Position numbers and translations under genes: made by a program. From Macrococcoides psychrotolerans (GTDB lineage Bacteria; Bacillota; Bacilli; Staphylococcales; Staphylococcaceae): DNA of 64,000 bases. The notes under the pieces were generated by a model. That model worked only from the letters and a program-made list of their open reading frames with translations. It did not search any database and was not told the DNA's origin. Each line of letters begins with the position of its first letter. Within the stretch, counting starts at the first letter, position 1. Below are positions 35,669 through 44,357 of this stretch, one piece after another. The stretch is taken from NCBI RefSeq assembly GCF_038095555.1, contig NZ_CP124591.1, positions 558,001 to 622,000 on the forward strand. The letters run 5' to 3'.

Positions 35669-35712
35669 AAAAAAGCGATAATGATTATTATAATAATCAT
35701 TATCGCTTTTTA
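35669..35712. terminator. Perfect 44-bp palindrome, probable bidirectional terminator
   Basis: Left 22 bases (35669-35690) are the exact reverse complement of the right 22 (35691-35712), with no spacer. A run of A at one end and T at the other makes it a terminator in both directions. The middle holds GATAATGATTAT and its mirror, which resemble Fur hexamers. Confidence 0.8.
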
Positions 35713-35973
35713 TAGAATGACCTCATATAAAAAGCTCTTTATTTCTTCTGCATCACTTTCATTGACACCAAGTACGTGTTCAATATAGCCAGGTTCATCC
35801 AGATCATCTCGACCAATAATACCGAATTTGTTTGATTGTGTATTTAATACAATGGTCTTACCGTAATGTCGGTCAGTTTGAATTAAAGTCAAATCATGTC
35901 GGCTATCGCCAACAAAGCTGACGAATCTGACTTTGGCTTGTTCTTCATCATCATATAAGAACATATCTATCAT
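35710..35973 (-). CDS. DUF3055 family protein
   Basis: An 87-residue soluble protein (MIDMFLYDDEEQAKVRF...) of DUF3055, a small conserved family of bacilli and staphylococci with unknown role. ATG 35973 follows GAGGTG by 6 bases; a longer reading from 36024 lacks this site. It is divergent from the DUF86 gene, whose start is about 80 bases away. Confidence 0.85.
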   Translation of the reverse strand: MIDMFLYDDEEQAKVRFVSFVGDSRHDLTLIQTDRHYGKTIVLNTQSNKFGIIGRDDLDEPGYIEHVLGVNESDAEEIKSFLYEVIL

Positions 35974-36056
35974 TTTCTTCACCTCATTTAAGAATAGTAT
36001 ACATTGAAGTGCAGCGGAATACAAAATTTGATAAACTGAGAAGTGGAGGCGATGGT

Positions 36057-36494
36057 ATGTATTTCGTAGATAGAGAAGAACTCACATTAAAGTTAGCGTA
36101 TATCAATCAATTATCACAAGTGTTAGAAGAGAGTGAAGGATACGCACTCGAGCGTATTGCGCATATGTTGATTGAGAGTGTTGTAGATGTAGGAAATATG
36201 ATTATCGATGGATTTATTATGCGAGATCCAGGAAGTTATAAAGATGTATTGGATATCCTTGAAATGGAACAAGTAATTCCTGCACAAGATGCGCAGATGA
36301 TGCGCGATACATTGTATTTAAGACAATGGTTTGTACGTGATTATATTAATATTGATCACAATGAAGTGAAGCGTGTATTTATGGAGAATATTGCAAGCTA
36401 TAAACAGTTTAAAGCAAATGTGGATACATTTATCGAAAATGAATTAGGACCAGTATCAGCATTTGGAAAGGGTGGAAAAGTTGAAGAAGTATAA
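36057..36494 (+). CDS. DUF86 / HepT-like HEPN protein (YutE type)
   Basis: A 145-residue all-helical protein of the DUF86/HEPN family. The expected RNase motif (R-x4-H-x-Y) reads R89-Q-W-F-V-R94-D-Y96, so the catalytic histidine is replaced by arginine. No MntA-like nucleotidyltransferase partner is beside it. It overlaps the HAD phosphatase start by 14 bases, so it is a housekeeping pair rather than a toxin module. GTGGAGG precedes the ATG. Confidence 0.82.
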   Translation: MYFVDREELTLKLAYINQLSQVLEESEGYALERIAHMLIESVVDVGNMIIDGFIMRDPGSYKDVLDILEMEQVIPAQDAQMMRDTLYLRQWFVRDYINIDHNEVKRVFMENIASYKQFKANVDTFIENELGPVSAFGKGGKVEEV

Positions 36495-37266
36495 AGGTTA
36501 TCTGTTAGATTTAGATGGAACGATGTACGCTGGCACACGCGTTATAGAAGGTGCAAAGGAATTTATCGAATATTTGTCGAATAATAATCTACCCTATCTC
36601 TTTGTTACAAATAACGCATCGAAACGTCCGGATGAGGTTGCTGAGAAATTAACGGATATGGGATTTATCGCAACGCCTGATAATGTTGTCACAAGTGCAA
36701 TGGCAACAGCAAGTTATATCGCAGAAGAACATCCAGGTGCAAGTGTCTATGTTATTGGTGGTACTGGAATCAGACAAGCATTACAAGATGAACAGCTTGT
36801 TATTACAGATGATATTCATGTGGATTATGTCGTTATTGGCCTAGATGTAGACATCAACTATGAAAAATTATCTAAAGCATGTCTTGCTGTGCGTAATGGA
36901 GCTCGATTTATTTCGACAAATCCAGATACGTCTATTCCGACAGAACGTGGATTTTTACCAGGGAATGGAGCTTTAACGAGTGTGGTCTCTGTATCAACGG
37001 GTATAGAACCTAAGTTTATCGGTAAACCAATGGAAACAATTATGAATAAAGCAGTAGATATGATGCAATTACCGAAAGAAGAACTCGTAATGATCGGTGA
37101 TTTATATATGACAGACATTATGAGTGGTATCAATGCAGGGATAGATACATTACATGTTCAAACAGGAGTCAGCACTTATGAACAGGTGATGGCAGAGCAA
37201 GTTCCGCCAACGCATAGTGTTAAAAACTTATTAGATGTTATTCGCATATACGAAACTGGTGAATAA
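36481..37266 (+). CDS. HAD phosphatase, NagD/YutF type
   Basis: A 261-residue HAD-IIA phosphatase. Motif I is YLLDLDGTMY, motif II FVTNNASKRP, and the C-terminal motif VMIGDLYMTD binds Mg. TIGR01457-type members dephosphorylate small sugar or nucleotide phosphates. I choose TTG 36481 (MKKYKGYLLDLDGT), 5 bases after AAGGGTGG, which agrees with the family N-terminus. Confidence 0.9.
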   Translation: MKKYKGYLLDLDGTMYAGTRVIEGAKEFIEYLSNNNLPYLFVTNNASKRPDEVAEKLTDMGFIATPDNVVTSAMATASYIAEEHPGASVYVIGGTGIRQALQDEQLVITDDIHVDYVVIGLDVDINYEKLSKACLAVRNGARFISTNPDTSIPTERGFLPGNGALTSVVSVSTGIEPKFIGKPMETIMNKAVDMMQLPKEELVMIGDLYMTDIMSGINAGIDTLHVQTGVSTYEQVMAEQVPPTHSVKNLLDVIRIYETGE

Positions 37267-37307
37267 TATACGTGTGTTAATCATCAAAAGAAGAAAACAG
37301 AAGTATA

Positions 37308-37339
37308 AAAATACTATGAGAAATCATAGTATTTTTTTT
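37308..37339 (+). terminator. Terminator after the HAD phosphatase gene
   Basis: 12-base arms AAAATACTATGA and TCATAGTATTTT around GAAA, followed by a run of T. The remaining ~140 bases before dltX are very AT-rich with a TATAAT at 37451-37456 but no good -35. Confidence 0.88.
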
Positions 37340-37481
37340 GTGTCCAAATTATGAACAGGAAATTTATTGATTTTAAAGTTAAAAAATAGTAATATCAGTT
37401 ATTGTAAATAAATTATTAATATAATTTTAATGTTTGAAATATAGTTGTAATATAATTAGGTGAGAATAAAGAGGTGAAGCC

Positions 37482-37613
37482 ATGAAAGATACAATAAACG
37501 AGAATACTAGATTAGTACTCCTAACTTTACTTTATATTTCAATACTGTTCATGTTGTTCTGGATATACGCTGGTGGAAGCGTTGAGAATAACTTTATATA
37601 CAATGAATTTTAA
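37482..37613 (+). CDS. dltX: DltX, short membrane protein of the dlt operon
   Basis: A 43-residue protein. A charged N-terminus, one membrane helix (about 11-31) and the conserved C-terminal FIYNEF are the marks of DltX. GAGGTG lies 5 bases before the ATG. DltX works with DltB and DltD in carrying D-alanine to teichoic acid on the outer face. It is 15 bases before dltA. Confidence 0.92.
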   Translation: MKDTINENTRLVLLTLLYISILFMLFWIYAGGSVENNFIYNEF

Positions 37614-37628
37614 TGTAAGAGGTGGAAA

Positions 37629-39035
37629 ATGGATTTTCTAAAAACGTTTGAACAAGTTGTAAATCAGCAGCCAGAAAAAATTGCTTTTATTCATAGAGAG
37701 GAAACGATGACGTATCGTGCACTTGATTTATTAAGTGATGATTTGGGGCAGAAGTTATTACATTCGAAAAAACCACTCATCGTATACGGACATATGTCAA
37801 AATGGATGCTAGTAGGTATGATCGCATCACTTAAAGCTGGAATTGGTTATGTACCGATAGATGTGTCGATACCAAGTGAACGTATAGATAAAATAATCGA
37901 TACAATCCAACCGGAATTTATCTTTGCGACAGAAGAATTAGCAACACCCATACAAACGATAACCCCAAGTGACGTTAAAGAAGAATACTATAATTTACCA
38001 GGTCTTAAAGCGGATGATGTAGCCTATACAATATTCACAAGTGGATCGACAGGGATGCCAAAAGGGGTAACAATACTGAGTGAATCATTAAATGAATTTA
38101 CAGAGTGGATGACATCTTTATACGAAACACAAGAAGAAAATTACTGGTTAAATCAGGCGCCTTTATCTTTTGATCTTTCGGTAATGGCCGTATACCCTTC
38201 ACTAGCGACGGGAAGCACATTAGTGATGATTGACAAGGATATGATCAAAAAACCGATCGGCATTTATGAAACTTTAAAACGATATCCGATATCGGCGTGG
38301 GTATCTACGCCTTCATTCATGGAAATGTGTTTAATGCTACCGGAATTTGACGCAGTGCATCATAGTAATTTAAAGTATTTCTACTTCTGTGGTGAGGCAC
38401 TCAAGCATAAGACAGCTGAAAGCTTAAAGTCCAAGTTTAACGATAGTCATATTTACAATACTTACGGTCCTACTGAAGCAACTGTTGCAGTGACAGGATT
38501 AGAAATAACTGAAGATGTACTGCACAAATATAACCCTTTACCTGTTGGATATGCACGACCAGGTGTTACATTATCTATTACCGATGATGAGCTGCACGTT
38601 CATGGTAATGCGGTAAGTACAGGTTATGTCAATGCGCCGGATAAGACTGCAGCGCAATTCTACCAAGATAAAGAACGTAGCTACCGTACGGGAGATAAAG
38701 CTAGACTTGAAGATGGACTATTGTTTATTGACGGGCGTATTGACTTTCAGATTAAACTGAATGGTTACCGTATGGAGCTTGAAGAGATAGAACATGTGAT
38801 TACTGAGCAGGAAGGCATTAAGGCGTGTATTGTAACACCTGTTGAGAAACAAGGAAGAGTACAATACCTAATTGCCCATGTTGTTGCAATTAATCTTCAA
38901 GAAGCTACTGTTAAAGAAAAGCTAAAAAATGAATTGCCTGAATATATGATTCCAAGAAAGTTTAATGTGATTGATCAAATTCCTATGACTGCAAACGGGA
39001 AAGTAGATCGCAAAGCGCTATTAGGTGATCGATAA
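37629..39035 (+). CDS. dltA: D-alanine-DltC ligase DltA
   Basis: A 468-residue adenylation enzyme, slightly shorter than the common 480-500. The P-loop is IFTSGSTGMPKGV, with YNTYGPTEAT and the C-terminal catalytic lysine in MTANGKVDRKAL. It adenylates D-Ala and loads it on DltC. GAGGTGG precedes the ATG. The stop overlaps the dltB start by one base. Confidence 0.96.
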   Translation: MDFLKTFEQVVNQQPEKIAFIHREETMTYRALDLLSDDLGQKLLHSKKPLIVYGHMSKWMLVGMIASLKAGIGYVPIDVSIPSERIDKIIDTIQPEFIFATEELATPIQTITPSDVKEEYYNLPGLKADDVAYTIFTSGSTGMPKGVTILSESLNEFTEWMTSLYETQEENYWLNQAPLSFDLSVMAVYPSLATGSTLVMIDKDMIKKPIGIYETLKRYPISAWVSTPSFMEMCLMLPEFDAVHHSNLKYFYFCGEALKHKTAESLKSKFNDSHIYNTYGPTEATVAVTGLEITEDVLHKYNPLPVGYARPGVTLSITDDELHVHGNAVSTGYVNAPDKTAAQFYQDKERSYRTGDKARLEDGLLFIDGRIDFQIKLNGYRMELEEIEHVITEQEGIKACIVTPVEKQGRVQYLIAHVVAINLQEATVKEKLKNELPEYMIPRKFNVIDQIPMTANGKVDRKALLGDR

Positions 39036-40246
39036 TGATACCTTATGGAGATTTTCAGTTTTTCTTTATAGCATTAGCACTATTGGTACCTGTCATAGTA
39101 CTCGGTTTCTGTGGAAGAAGGAACCATTATTATAATTGGTTTGTTACAGTTATCATGCTGGTTTTAATCTTTAAAGATCCTAACAAGAACCTTTTTGGCA
39201 TATCGATACTGTCGTTTGAGATGATTAGCTTTATTATATATATCATCTATCAACTTATTATAATTAGTAGTTACTTAAAATTAGTAAAGCACAAAAATAC
39301 CTTATCTTTGTTTATTATCTTTTTAGTGTTATCTATTGCCCCGCTGGCAGCTGTAAAAGTGATTCAAAGTTCACTATTTGGTTTTACAGGTCATCTAGGT
39401 GGATTTTCTATTAAATCATTGATTGGATTCTTAGGAATATCCTATATCATGTTTAAATGTATTCAAATAATTATGGAAATAAGAGATAGACGCATCAAAA
39501 CACTTAATTTATTTGAAGTACTGAAGTTCTTAACCTTTTTTCCGACGATCTCTTCCGGTCCTATTGACCGATATAAACGATTTAATAAAGATATTGCGAG
39601 AGAGATAACTCAGGAAAAATATTCTGATCTTTTACAAAAAGCAATTTATTATATTTTTATTGGATTTTTATATAAATATATCATTGCGTATTTTATTAAC
39701 CAGAAAGTAATATTGAATATAACTTTTGAGAATTCAGATTTATGGATGAAGATTATCTATATGTATGCTTATAGTTTCTATCTCTTCTTTGATTTTGCGG
39801 GTTACAGTTTATTTGCCCTTGCATTTAGTTATATTATGGGTGTTGAAACACCACCGAACTTTAATCAGCCTTTTAAAGCAAAGAACATCAAAGATTTCTG
39901 GAATAGATGGCACATGTCACTGTCTTTTTGGTTTAGAGACATGGTGTATATGCGTTTTGTATTCTTTATTTCAAAGAATAAATATATTAAGAATAACTTT
40001 ACGACAAGCAATATAGGTTTTATGCTGAACTTTCTTATCATGGGTATCTGGCATGGCATTGAATGGTTTTATATAGCATACGGAATATACCACGGTATCT
40101 TATTTGTACTATATGGTTATTATGAACAATACCGAAAGAAACATCCTTATAAGTTACCAGTAAAAGTAGTTGATTTCATAGGAATTCTGATTACTTTCCA
40201 CGTCGTGGCATTTGGATTTTTAATTTTTTCAGGAAAACTATTTTAG
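39035..40246 (+). CDS. dltB: DltB, MBOAT-family D-alanyl transferase
   Basis: A 403-residue membrane protein with about eleven helices. The MBOAT catalytic His is in MGIWHGIEW, and PTISSGPIDRY and FWNRWHMSLSFWFRD are the DltB signatures. It receives D-Ala from DltC for transfer across the membrane. It starts on the last base of dltA, showing coupled translation. Confidence 0.96.
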   Translation: MIPYGDFQFFFIALALLVPVIVLGFCGRRNHYYNWFVTVIMLVLIFKDPNKNLFGISILSFEMISFIIYIIYQLIIISSYLKLVKHKNTLSLFIIFLVLSIAPLAAVKVIQSSLFGFTGHLGGFSIKSLIGFLGISYIMFKCIQIIMEIRDRRIKTLNLFEVLKFLTFFPTISSGPIDRYKRFNKDIAREITQEKYSDLLQKAIYYIFIGFLYKYIIAYFINQKVILNITFENSDLWMKIIYMYAYSFYLFFDFAGYSLFALAFSYIMGVETPPNFNQPFKAKNIKDFWNRWHMSLSFWFRDMVYMRFVFFISKNKYIKNNFTTSNIGFMLNFLIMGIWHGIEWFYIAYGIYHGILFVLYGYYEQYRKKHPYKLPVKVVDFIGILITFHVVAFGFLIFSGKLF

Positions 40247-40258
40247 GAGTGAAGAATA

Positions 40259-40495
40259 ATGGAATTTAAACAAGAAGTATTAGATGTAATCGCAGATGTA
40301 GCAGAAAACAATATTGTAAAAGAAAATCCGGACGTAAGAATATTTGATGAGAATATTCTTGATTCGTTTGCAACAGTCGGATTATTACTTGCATTAAATG
40401 ATCGATTAGATATGGATCTCACAATCACCGACTTTGATCGTGATGAATGGGCAACACCAAACATGATAGCAGATGTATTAGAAGCATTAAGATGA
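40259..40495 (+). CDS. dltC: D-alanyl carrier protein DltC
   Basis: A 78-residue carrier protein. The phosphopantetheine serine is Ser36 in ILDSFATV. AGGAGTG precedes the ATG. Its stop overlaps the dltD start (ATGA). It shuttles D-Ala from DltA to DltB. Confidence 0.97.
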   Translation: MEFKQEVLDVIADVAENNIVKENPDVRIFDENILDSFATVGLLLALNDRLDMDLTITDFDRDEWATPNMIADVLEALR

Positions 40496-41646
40496 TTAAA
40501 AAGTTCTTACCGGCAATCATTGCCATTAGTCTATTTGTAGTTTTTTTAGCAATGCCATCTGACTATCTAAAAAGATATGTTCCTTTTAAGACAGTAACCG
40601 GTGATGGTGTCAATTTAAATGAAATAACATTTAAGGGAAGTGCGATTCAGACAGAGATGTTCGAAGATAAGAAGTTCTACCCGATATTTGGTTCAAGTGA
40701 ACTTGAGAAACGTGATCCCTTTCATCCGACGCATATATTCAAAGAAAAGAAATTCGGTAAGATCCCTTTTCTTATTGGGACAGGTGGATCTACCGACTTA
40801 ATTCACGCCATTAATATTGGAAGTCATGCTGGGCATATCGAAAACAAAAAGTTTGCAATTATCATTTCACCACAATGGTTTACAAAAAAAGGACTGGAAG
40901 ATAATAATTTTTCTGCACGATATTCTCAATTACAATTAGATAAACTATTGAGCAATCCAAATCTATCTCCAGACTTAAAGCATAGGATGAGTAAGAGATT
41001 AATGCATTTTTCTGCGACTAAGGATGATGAACAAGTTAATGTGTATGCAAATAGTGAAGCGGATAATAGCGAAGTTTCAAGGGGCATCTATGAAAATCTT
41101 ATGGAGAAAAATGATATTGTTAAATCAAAGTTCATGATTCCTGGAAATCGATTTAAAAAGAGAAAGCATCTCAATCTAGAACACAAATCTTGGGAAGAAA
41201 TCAGAGATTTAGCAGTGAAATTTGGAAGTAGGCATGCAACTAACAATCCATATTTTATGAGAAATGAATATTTTGATATGATACAAAAACATCAAAAAAA
41301 ATTATATAGAAATGGTGAGTTTTATATCAACTCTCAAGAATTTAACGACTTACAATTATTGCTTGATATTTTAAAGGAGAGCAAATCAGACCCGATATTT
41401 ATCTCTATTCCTGCTAATGGAAAATGGTATGATCATATCAATATTCCACAATCTCAAAGACAGCCAGTATATGATAAAATCAACAAGAAAATCACTTCAG
41501 CTGGATTTAAACTCTATGATTTAAGTGATAAGGAGTACGAACCATATGTATTAAGTGACGCAGTACATATCGGCTGGAAGGGATGGGCGTATATAGATGA
41601 ACAGATGGATAATCACATTCATCATCGTCCAATAACAACCCCATAA
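40492..41646 (+). CDS. dltD: DltD, D-alanine transfer protein
   Basis: A 384-residue SGNH-type protein with an N-terminal anchor (residues 2-22). The catalytic Ser is in IFGSSELEK (68-69) and the C-terminal His in DAVHIGWKGW. It transfers D-Ala to lipoteichoic acid at the outer face. ATG 40492 overlaps the dltC stop; the longer reading from 40447 is internal to dltC. Last gene of the operon. Confidence 0.95.
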   Translation: MIKKFLPAIIAISLFVVFLAMPSDYLKRYVPFKTVTGDGVNLNEITFKGSAIQTEMFEDKKFYPIFGSSELEKRDPFHPTHIFKEKKFGKIPFLIGTGGSTDLIHAINIGSHAGHIENKKFAIIISPQWFTKKGLEDNNFSARYSQLQLDKLLSNPNLSPDLKHRMSKRLMHFSATKDDEQVNVYANSEADNSEVSRGIYENLMEKNDIVKSKFMIPGNRFKKRKHLNLEHKSWEEIRDLAVKFGSRHATNNPYFMRNEYFDMIQKHQKKLYRNGEFYINSQEFNDLQLLLDILKESKSDPIFISIPANGKWYDHINIPQSQRQPVYDKINKKITSAGFKLYDLSDKEYEPYVLSDAVHIGWKGWAYIDEQMDNHIHHRPITTP

Positions 41647-41653
41647 GTAAAAT

Positions 41654-41688
41654 AAAATCCCAAATCAACAGTGTTGATTTGGGATTTT
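41654..41688. terminator. Bidirectional terminator between dltD and nfu
   Basis: Perfect 16-base arms (41654-41669 with 41673-41688) with a 3-base loop, AT-rich at both outer ends; the genes are convergent. Confidence 0.92.
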
Positions 41689-41689
41689 A

Positions 41690-41932
41690 TTAAAATACTT
41701 GTTCAACCTCAACAACGCCAGGCACTTCTTCAAGTAATGCGCGTTCGATACCTGCCTTTAATGTGATTGTAGAAGAAGGACATGTACCACATGCGCCAAG
41801 TAAACGTAATTTTACGATACCATCTTCGACATCAACTAATTCGCAGTCGCCGCCATCTCTTAAAAGAAATGGACGTAACTTTTCAAGCACTTCATTGACT
41901 TGGTCAAACATTGTTTGCTGTTCAGTTGTCAT
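41690..41932 (-). CDS. nfu: NifU-like iron-sulfur carrier Nfu
   Basis: An 80-residue NifU C-terminal domain. The cluster-binding motif is CGTCPSS, in LLGACGTCPSSTITLK. It carries assembled 4Fe-4S clusters from SUF to targets such as LipA. AAAGGAG precedes the ATG. It is near other iron-sulfur genes (IscA-like at 43.9 kb). Confidence 0.94.
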   Translation of the reverse strand: MTTEQQTMFDQVNEVLEKLRPFLLRDGGDCELVDVEDGIVKLRLLGACGTCPSSTITLKAGIERALLEEVPGVVEVEQVF

Positions 41933-42032
41933 AATAACTCCTTTCCAAGAGTATTACTATGTAATTACTCATTTCTTTAGTATAATCAATATAGCATATT
42001 TTAATGAAAAAATTAAGGGGGATGGCTTATAA

Positions 42033-42341
42033 ATGATAAATGTTATCATCTATGGTGCCGATGTTGTATGTGCAAGCTGTGTCAATGCACCGACGTCAAA
42101 GGATATTTATGACTGGATTCAGCCAAATTTAAAACGGAAATTTCCAGAGCTCGCATTTAATTTTAATTATATTGATATTAATAATAGTTCTAATTTAACG
42201 GATCATGATGAAAATATCATTGAACAGATTAACAATGATGAATTATTCTATCCACTGATTACGATGGATGATGAGATTGTTGCAGATGGTTACATTCAAT
42301 TGCCGCAAGTAACAAATTTTGTAGCGCAACATTACCGTTAA
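42033..42341 (+). CDS. YuzD family protein (DUF1462)
   Basis: A 102-residue protein with a thioredoxin-like start (VIIYGADVVCASCVNAPTSKD), which has a CASC motif, and the DDEIVADGYIQLPQ end of the DUF1462 family. It may be a thiol protein. It is divergent from nfu, as in bacilli (yuzD next to yutI/nfu). The start ATG follows AAGGGGGATGG. Confidence 0.85.
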   Translation: MINVIIYGADVVCASCVNAPTSKDIYDWIQPNLKRKFPELAFNFNYIDINNSSNLTDHDENIIEQINNDELFYPLITMDDEIVADGYIQLPQVTNFVAQHYR

Positions 42342-42357
42342 AGTATTAACGGATAGT

Positions 42358-42387
42358 ATAAGAACCCATCATTTGATGGGTTCTTAT
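42358..42387. terminator. Bidirectional terminator
   Basis: Perfect 14-base arms ATAAGAACCCATCA and TGATGGGTTCTTAT with a 2-base centre, between convergent genes. Confidence 0.88.
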
Positions 42388-42388
42388 A

Positions 42389-43453
42389 TTATCCATTATG
42401 ATATTTATATAACCAGAGTACACCTGACTTCATAAGTCGTGCAAGTCTTCCTGTAACGGTTTTTTCCATCAAGAATGCAAAGCCTTCTTTATCTCCTAAT
42501 GAGCCCATGAACCCCTGAATTTTAAGTTCTGGCATTGTTTCAGGTAGCGATTTATTCTGCCATATATGTTTCATGACATCAACAATCTGTTCTGCTTGAA
42601 GTTCCGCAAGTTGTGCACTTGGTGCATGTGGTAGTGCAGCACAGTCGCCTACTACGAAGACATTGCGATGCTCAGGTATTTGGTGATACTGATTCACTTT
42701 TACACGATTACCTTCAGCAAGTTCGACAGGTAGTGTACGAACTAATTCTACAGGTTGGATGCCTGCAGTCCAAACGCAAATGTCTACATCATAGGTGATG
42801 TCATTATTATAAAGTTTCCCTGGCTCCACCTTAACAACATTGGAGTTCGGTATCACTTCAACGTCATTCTTATCGAACCATTTCTTTACATATGTACTCA
42901 ACTTCTCTGGGAATGCAGGAAGTATGCGTTCACCACGATCAAATAATCGAATCTTAAGATCCTTTCTTGATTCTCGTAGCTCACTTGCGAGTTCTATCCC
43001 ACTTAAACCGGCGCCTACAATTCCAACGCAGCTGCCATTTGGTAAGTCAGCGATCGCCTGATATGTTTTGCGTGCTTTCGTCATCGTCTGAATACTGTAG
43101 GTATATTCTTCAGCGCCTGGTACGTTGTGATACTTATCTTCACAGCCGAGTCCAATAACGAGTTCATCGTAATCTACATGATTTTCACCGAGTGAAATAA
43201 TCTGTTTATCCAAGTCAATATGTGTTACTTCCCCGAAGACAATATTCAGACGTTTGTCCTTTGGGAATTCTACACGTACATCTTTATCCGATTCCGTTCC
43301 AGCTGCAAGTGCATAGAACTCCGTCTTAAGTCCGTGAAATGGTATCTTATCAATCAAAGTAATATTGTACTCATCCGGTAACGTATTAGGCAAAAGACGT
43401 TGCATAATACGCATATTACCGTATCCCCCACCAAGTAACACTAAATTTTTCAT
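42389..43453 (-). CDS. FAD-dependent NADH-dehydrogenase-like oxidoreductase (YutJ type)
   Basis: A 354-residue flavoprotein of the type II NADH dehydrogenase family. The FAD Rossmann motif is VLLGGGYGNMR, the NADH motif is VGIVGAGLSGIELASEL and the second FAD motif is VFVVGDCAAL. It is shorter than Ndh (405 residues, 1 kb away) and lacks an obvious membrane-binding C-terminal extension. Its acceptor is unknown. GGGGAG precedes the ATG. Confidence 0.87.
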   Translation of the reverse strand: MKNLVLLGGGYGNMRIMQRLLPNTLPDEYNITLIDKIPFHGLKTEFYALAAGTESDKDVRVEFPKDKRLNIVFGEVTHIDLDKQIISLGENHVDYDELVIGLGCEDKYHNVPGAEEYTYSIQTMTKARKTYQAIADLPNGSCVGIVGAGLSGIELASELRESRKDLKIRLFDRGERILPAFPEKLSTYVKKWFDKNDVEVIPNSNVVKVEPGKLYNNDITYDVDICVWTAGIQPVELVRTLPVELAEGNRVKVNQYHQIPEHRNVFVVGDCAALPHAPSAQLAELQAEQIVDVMKHIWQNKSLPETMPELKIQGFMGSLGDKEGFAFLMEKTVTGRLARLMKSGVLWLYKYHNG

Positions 43454-43574
43454 TGTATTCTCCCCATTTATAAGTCAAAGTTCTATAGTTTTTGTACAAT
43501 TTAAATTATAATATAGTTTGACTTTAATTTATAGCCATTGTAAGTTTCTCGCTATAAAAAAACTTAATGATTCT

Positions 43575-43593
43575 TGATAAGTAATAGTTATCA
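43575..43593. promoter_or_regulatory. Inverted repeat TGATAA-N7-TTATCA before the YuzB gene
   Basis: 19-base element about 20 bases before the YuzB start, downstream of a TATAAA. The half-sites resemble Fur hexamers, but the 7-base spacing is not canonical. Confidence 0.3.
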
Positions 43594-43611
43594 TGAAAAA
43601 AGGATGATCAG

Positions 43612-43848
43612 ATGAATCCAATCGTAGAATTTTGTATTTCTAATTTAGCTAAAGGTGGCCAGGTCGTTTTTGATGAGTTGTCTCAGGATGAGCATCTGGA
43701 CGTACTTGAATATGGCTGTCTGACTTATTGCGGGCAATGTAACGAGAGTCTATATGCACTGGTTAATGGTGATATCGTTACTGGTGAGACGCCTGAAGCG
43801 TTAAAGAAGAATATTTATCAGCACATAGAAGAAACATGGATTTTTTAG
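43612..43848 (+). CDS. YuzB family protein (DUF1450)
   Basis: A 78-residue protein of DUF1450. The family Cys cluster is seen: C8, and YGCLTYCGQCNES with three cysteines, a possible metal or cluster site. AAAGGATG precedes the ATG. It overlaps or abuts the IscA-like gene, and is flanked by two NADH-dehydrogenase-type genes as in bacilli. Function unknown. Confidence 0.85.
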   Translation: MNPIVEFCISNLAKGGQVVFDELSQDEHLDVLEYGCLTYCGQCNESLYALVNGDIVTGETPEALKKNIYQHIEETWIF

Positions 43849-43859
43849 GAGGTAATGCA

Positions 43860-44219
43860 ATGTCAACAGTAATATTAACAGAAGCAGCAGCATATGAAGT
43901 AAAATCGATGATGCAACAAAACGGTATGCCAGAAGGTTACTTAAGAATTTCAGTCAAAGGTGGGGGCTGTACCGGATTATCATACGGTATGAGTGCAGAG
44001 GAATCACCATCGGATAATGATGAAGTATATGATTTCTATGATGTAAAGGTACTTGTAGATAAAGCCGATGCACCGATATTGAAAGGAACAACTGTAGATT
44101 TTAAACAATCATTAATGGGGGGCGGCTTTGCAATCGAGAATCCGAATGCAATTGCTTCATGTGGTTGTGGCAGCTCGTTCAGAACGAAAGACGTCGCTGG
44201 TACGCCTGAGAACTGTTAA
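43860..44219 (+). CDS. HesB/IscA-family iron-sulfur carrier
   Basis: A 119-residue A-type carrier. The three conserved cysteines are in GGGCTGLSYG and near the end in SCGCGSSF. ATG 43860 (MSTVILTEAA) follows TTAGGAGG by 7 bases; a longer reading from 43836 overlaps the previous gene. It binds Fe or an iron-sulfur cluster and delivers it to apo-proteins. Confidence 0.93.
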   Translation: MSTVILTEAAAYEVKSMMQQNGMPEGYLRISVKGGGCTGLSYGMSAEESPSDNDEVYDFYDVKVLVDKADAPILKGTTVDFKQSLMGGGFAIENPNAIASCGCGSSFRTKDVAGTPENC

Positions 44220-44357
44220 GCAGTTTTTATTTTGCTTGTATATGCTTGAATTCAAAGTGTAAAAGGATTATTATAAAAGATGGAACACTTAAAATTATAT
44301 TTGTGACATATATCACAAGATTATTGGAATAAAATTATATAAGAATGGGTGAAATCG

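Noticed and set aside
37629..39035. DltA truncation
   Set aside because: At 468 residues it is a little short, but the P-loop, GPTEAT and C-terminal lysine are all present, so it is full length.
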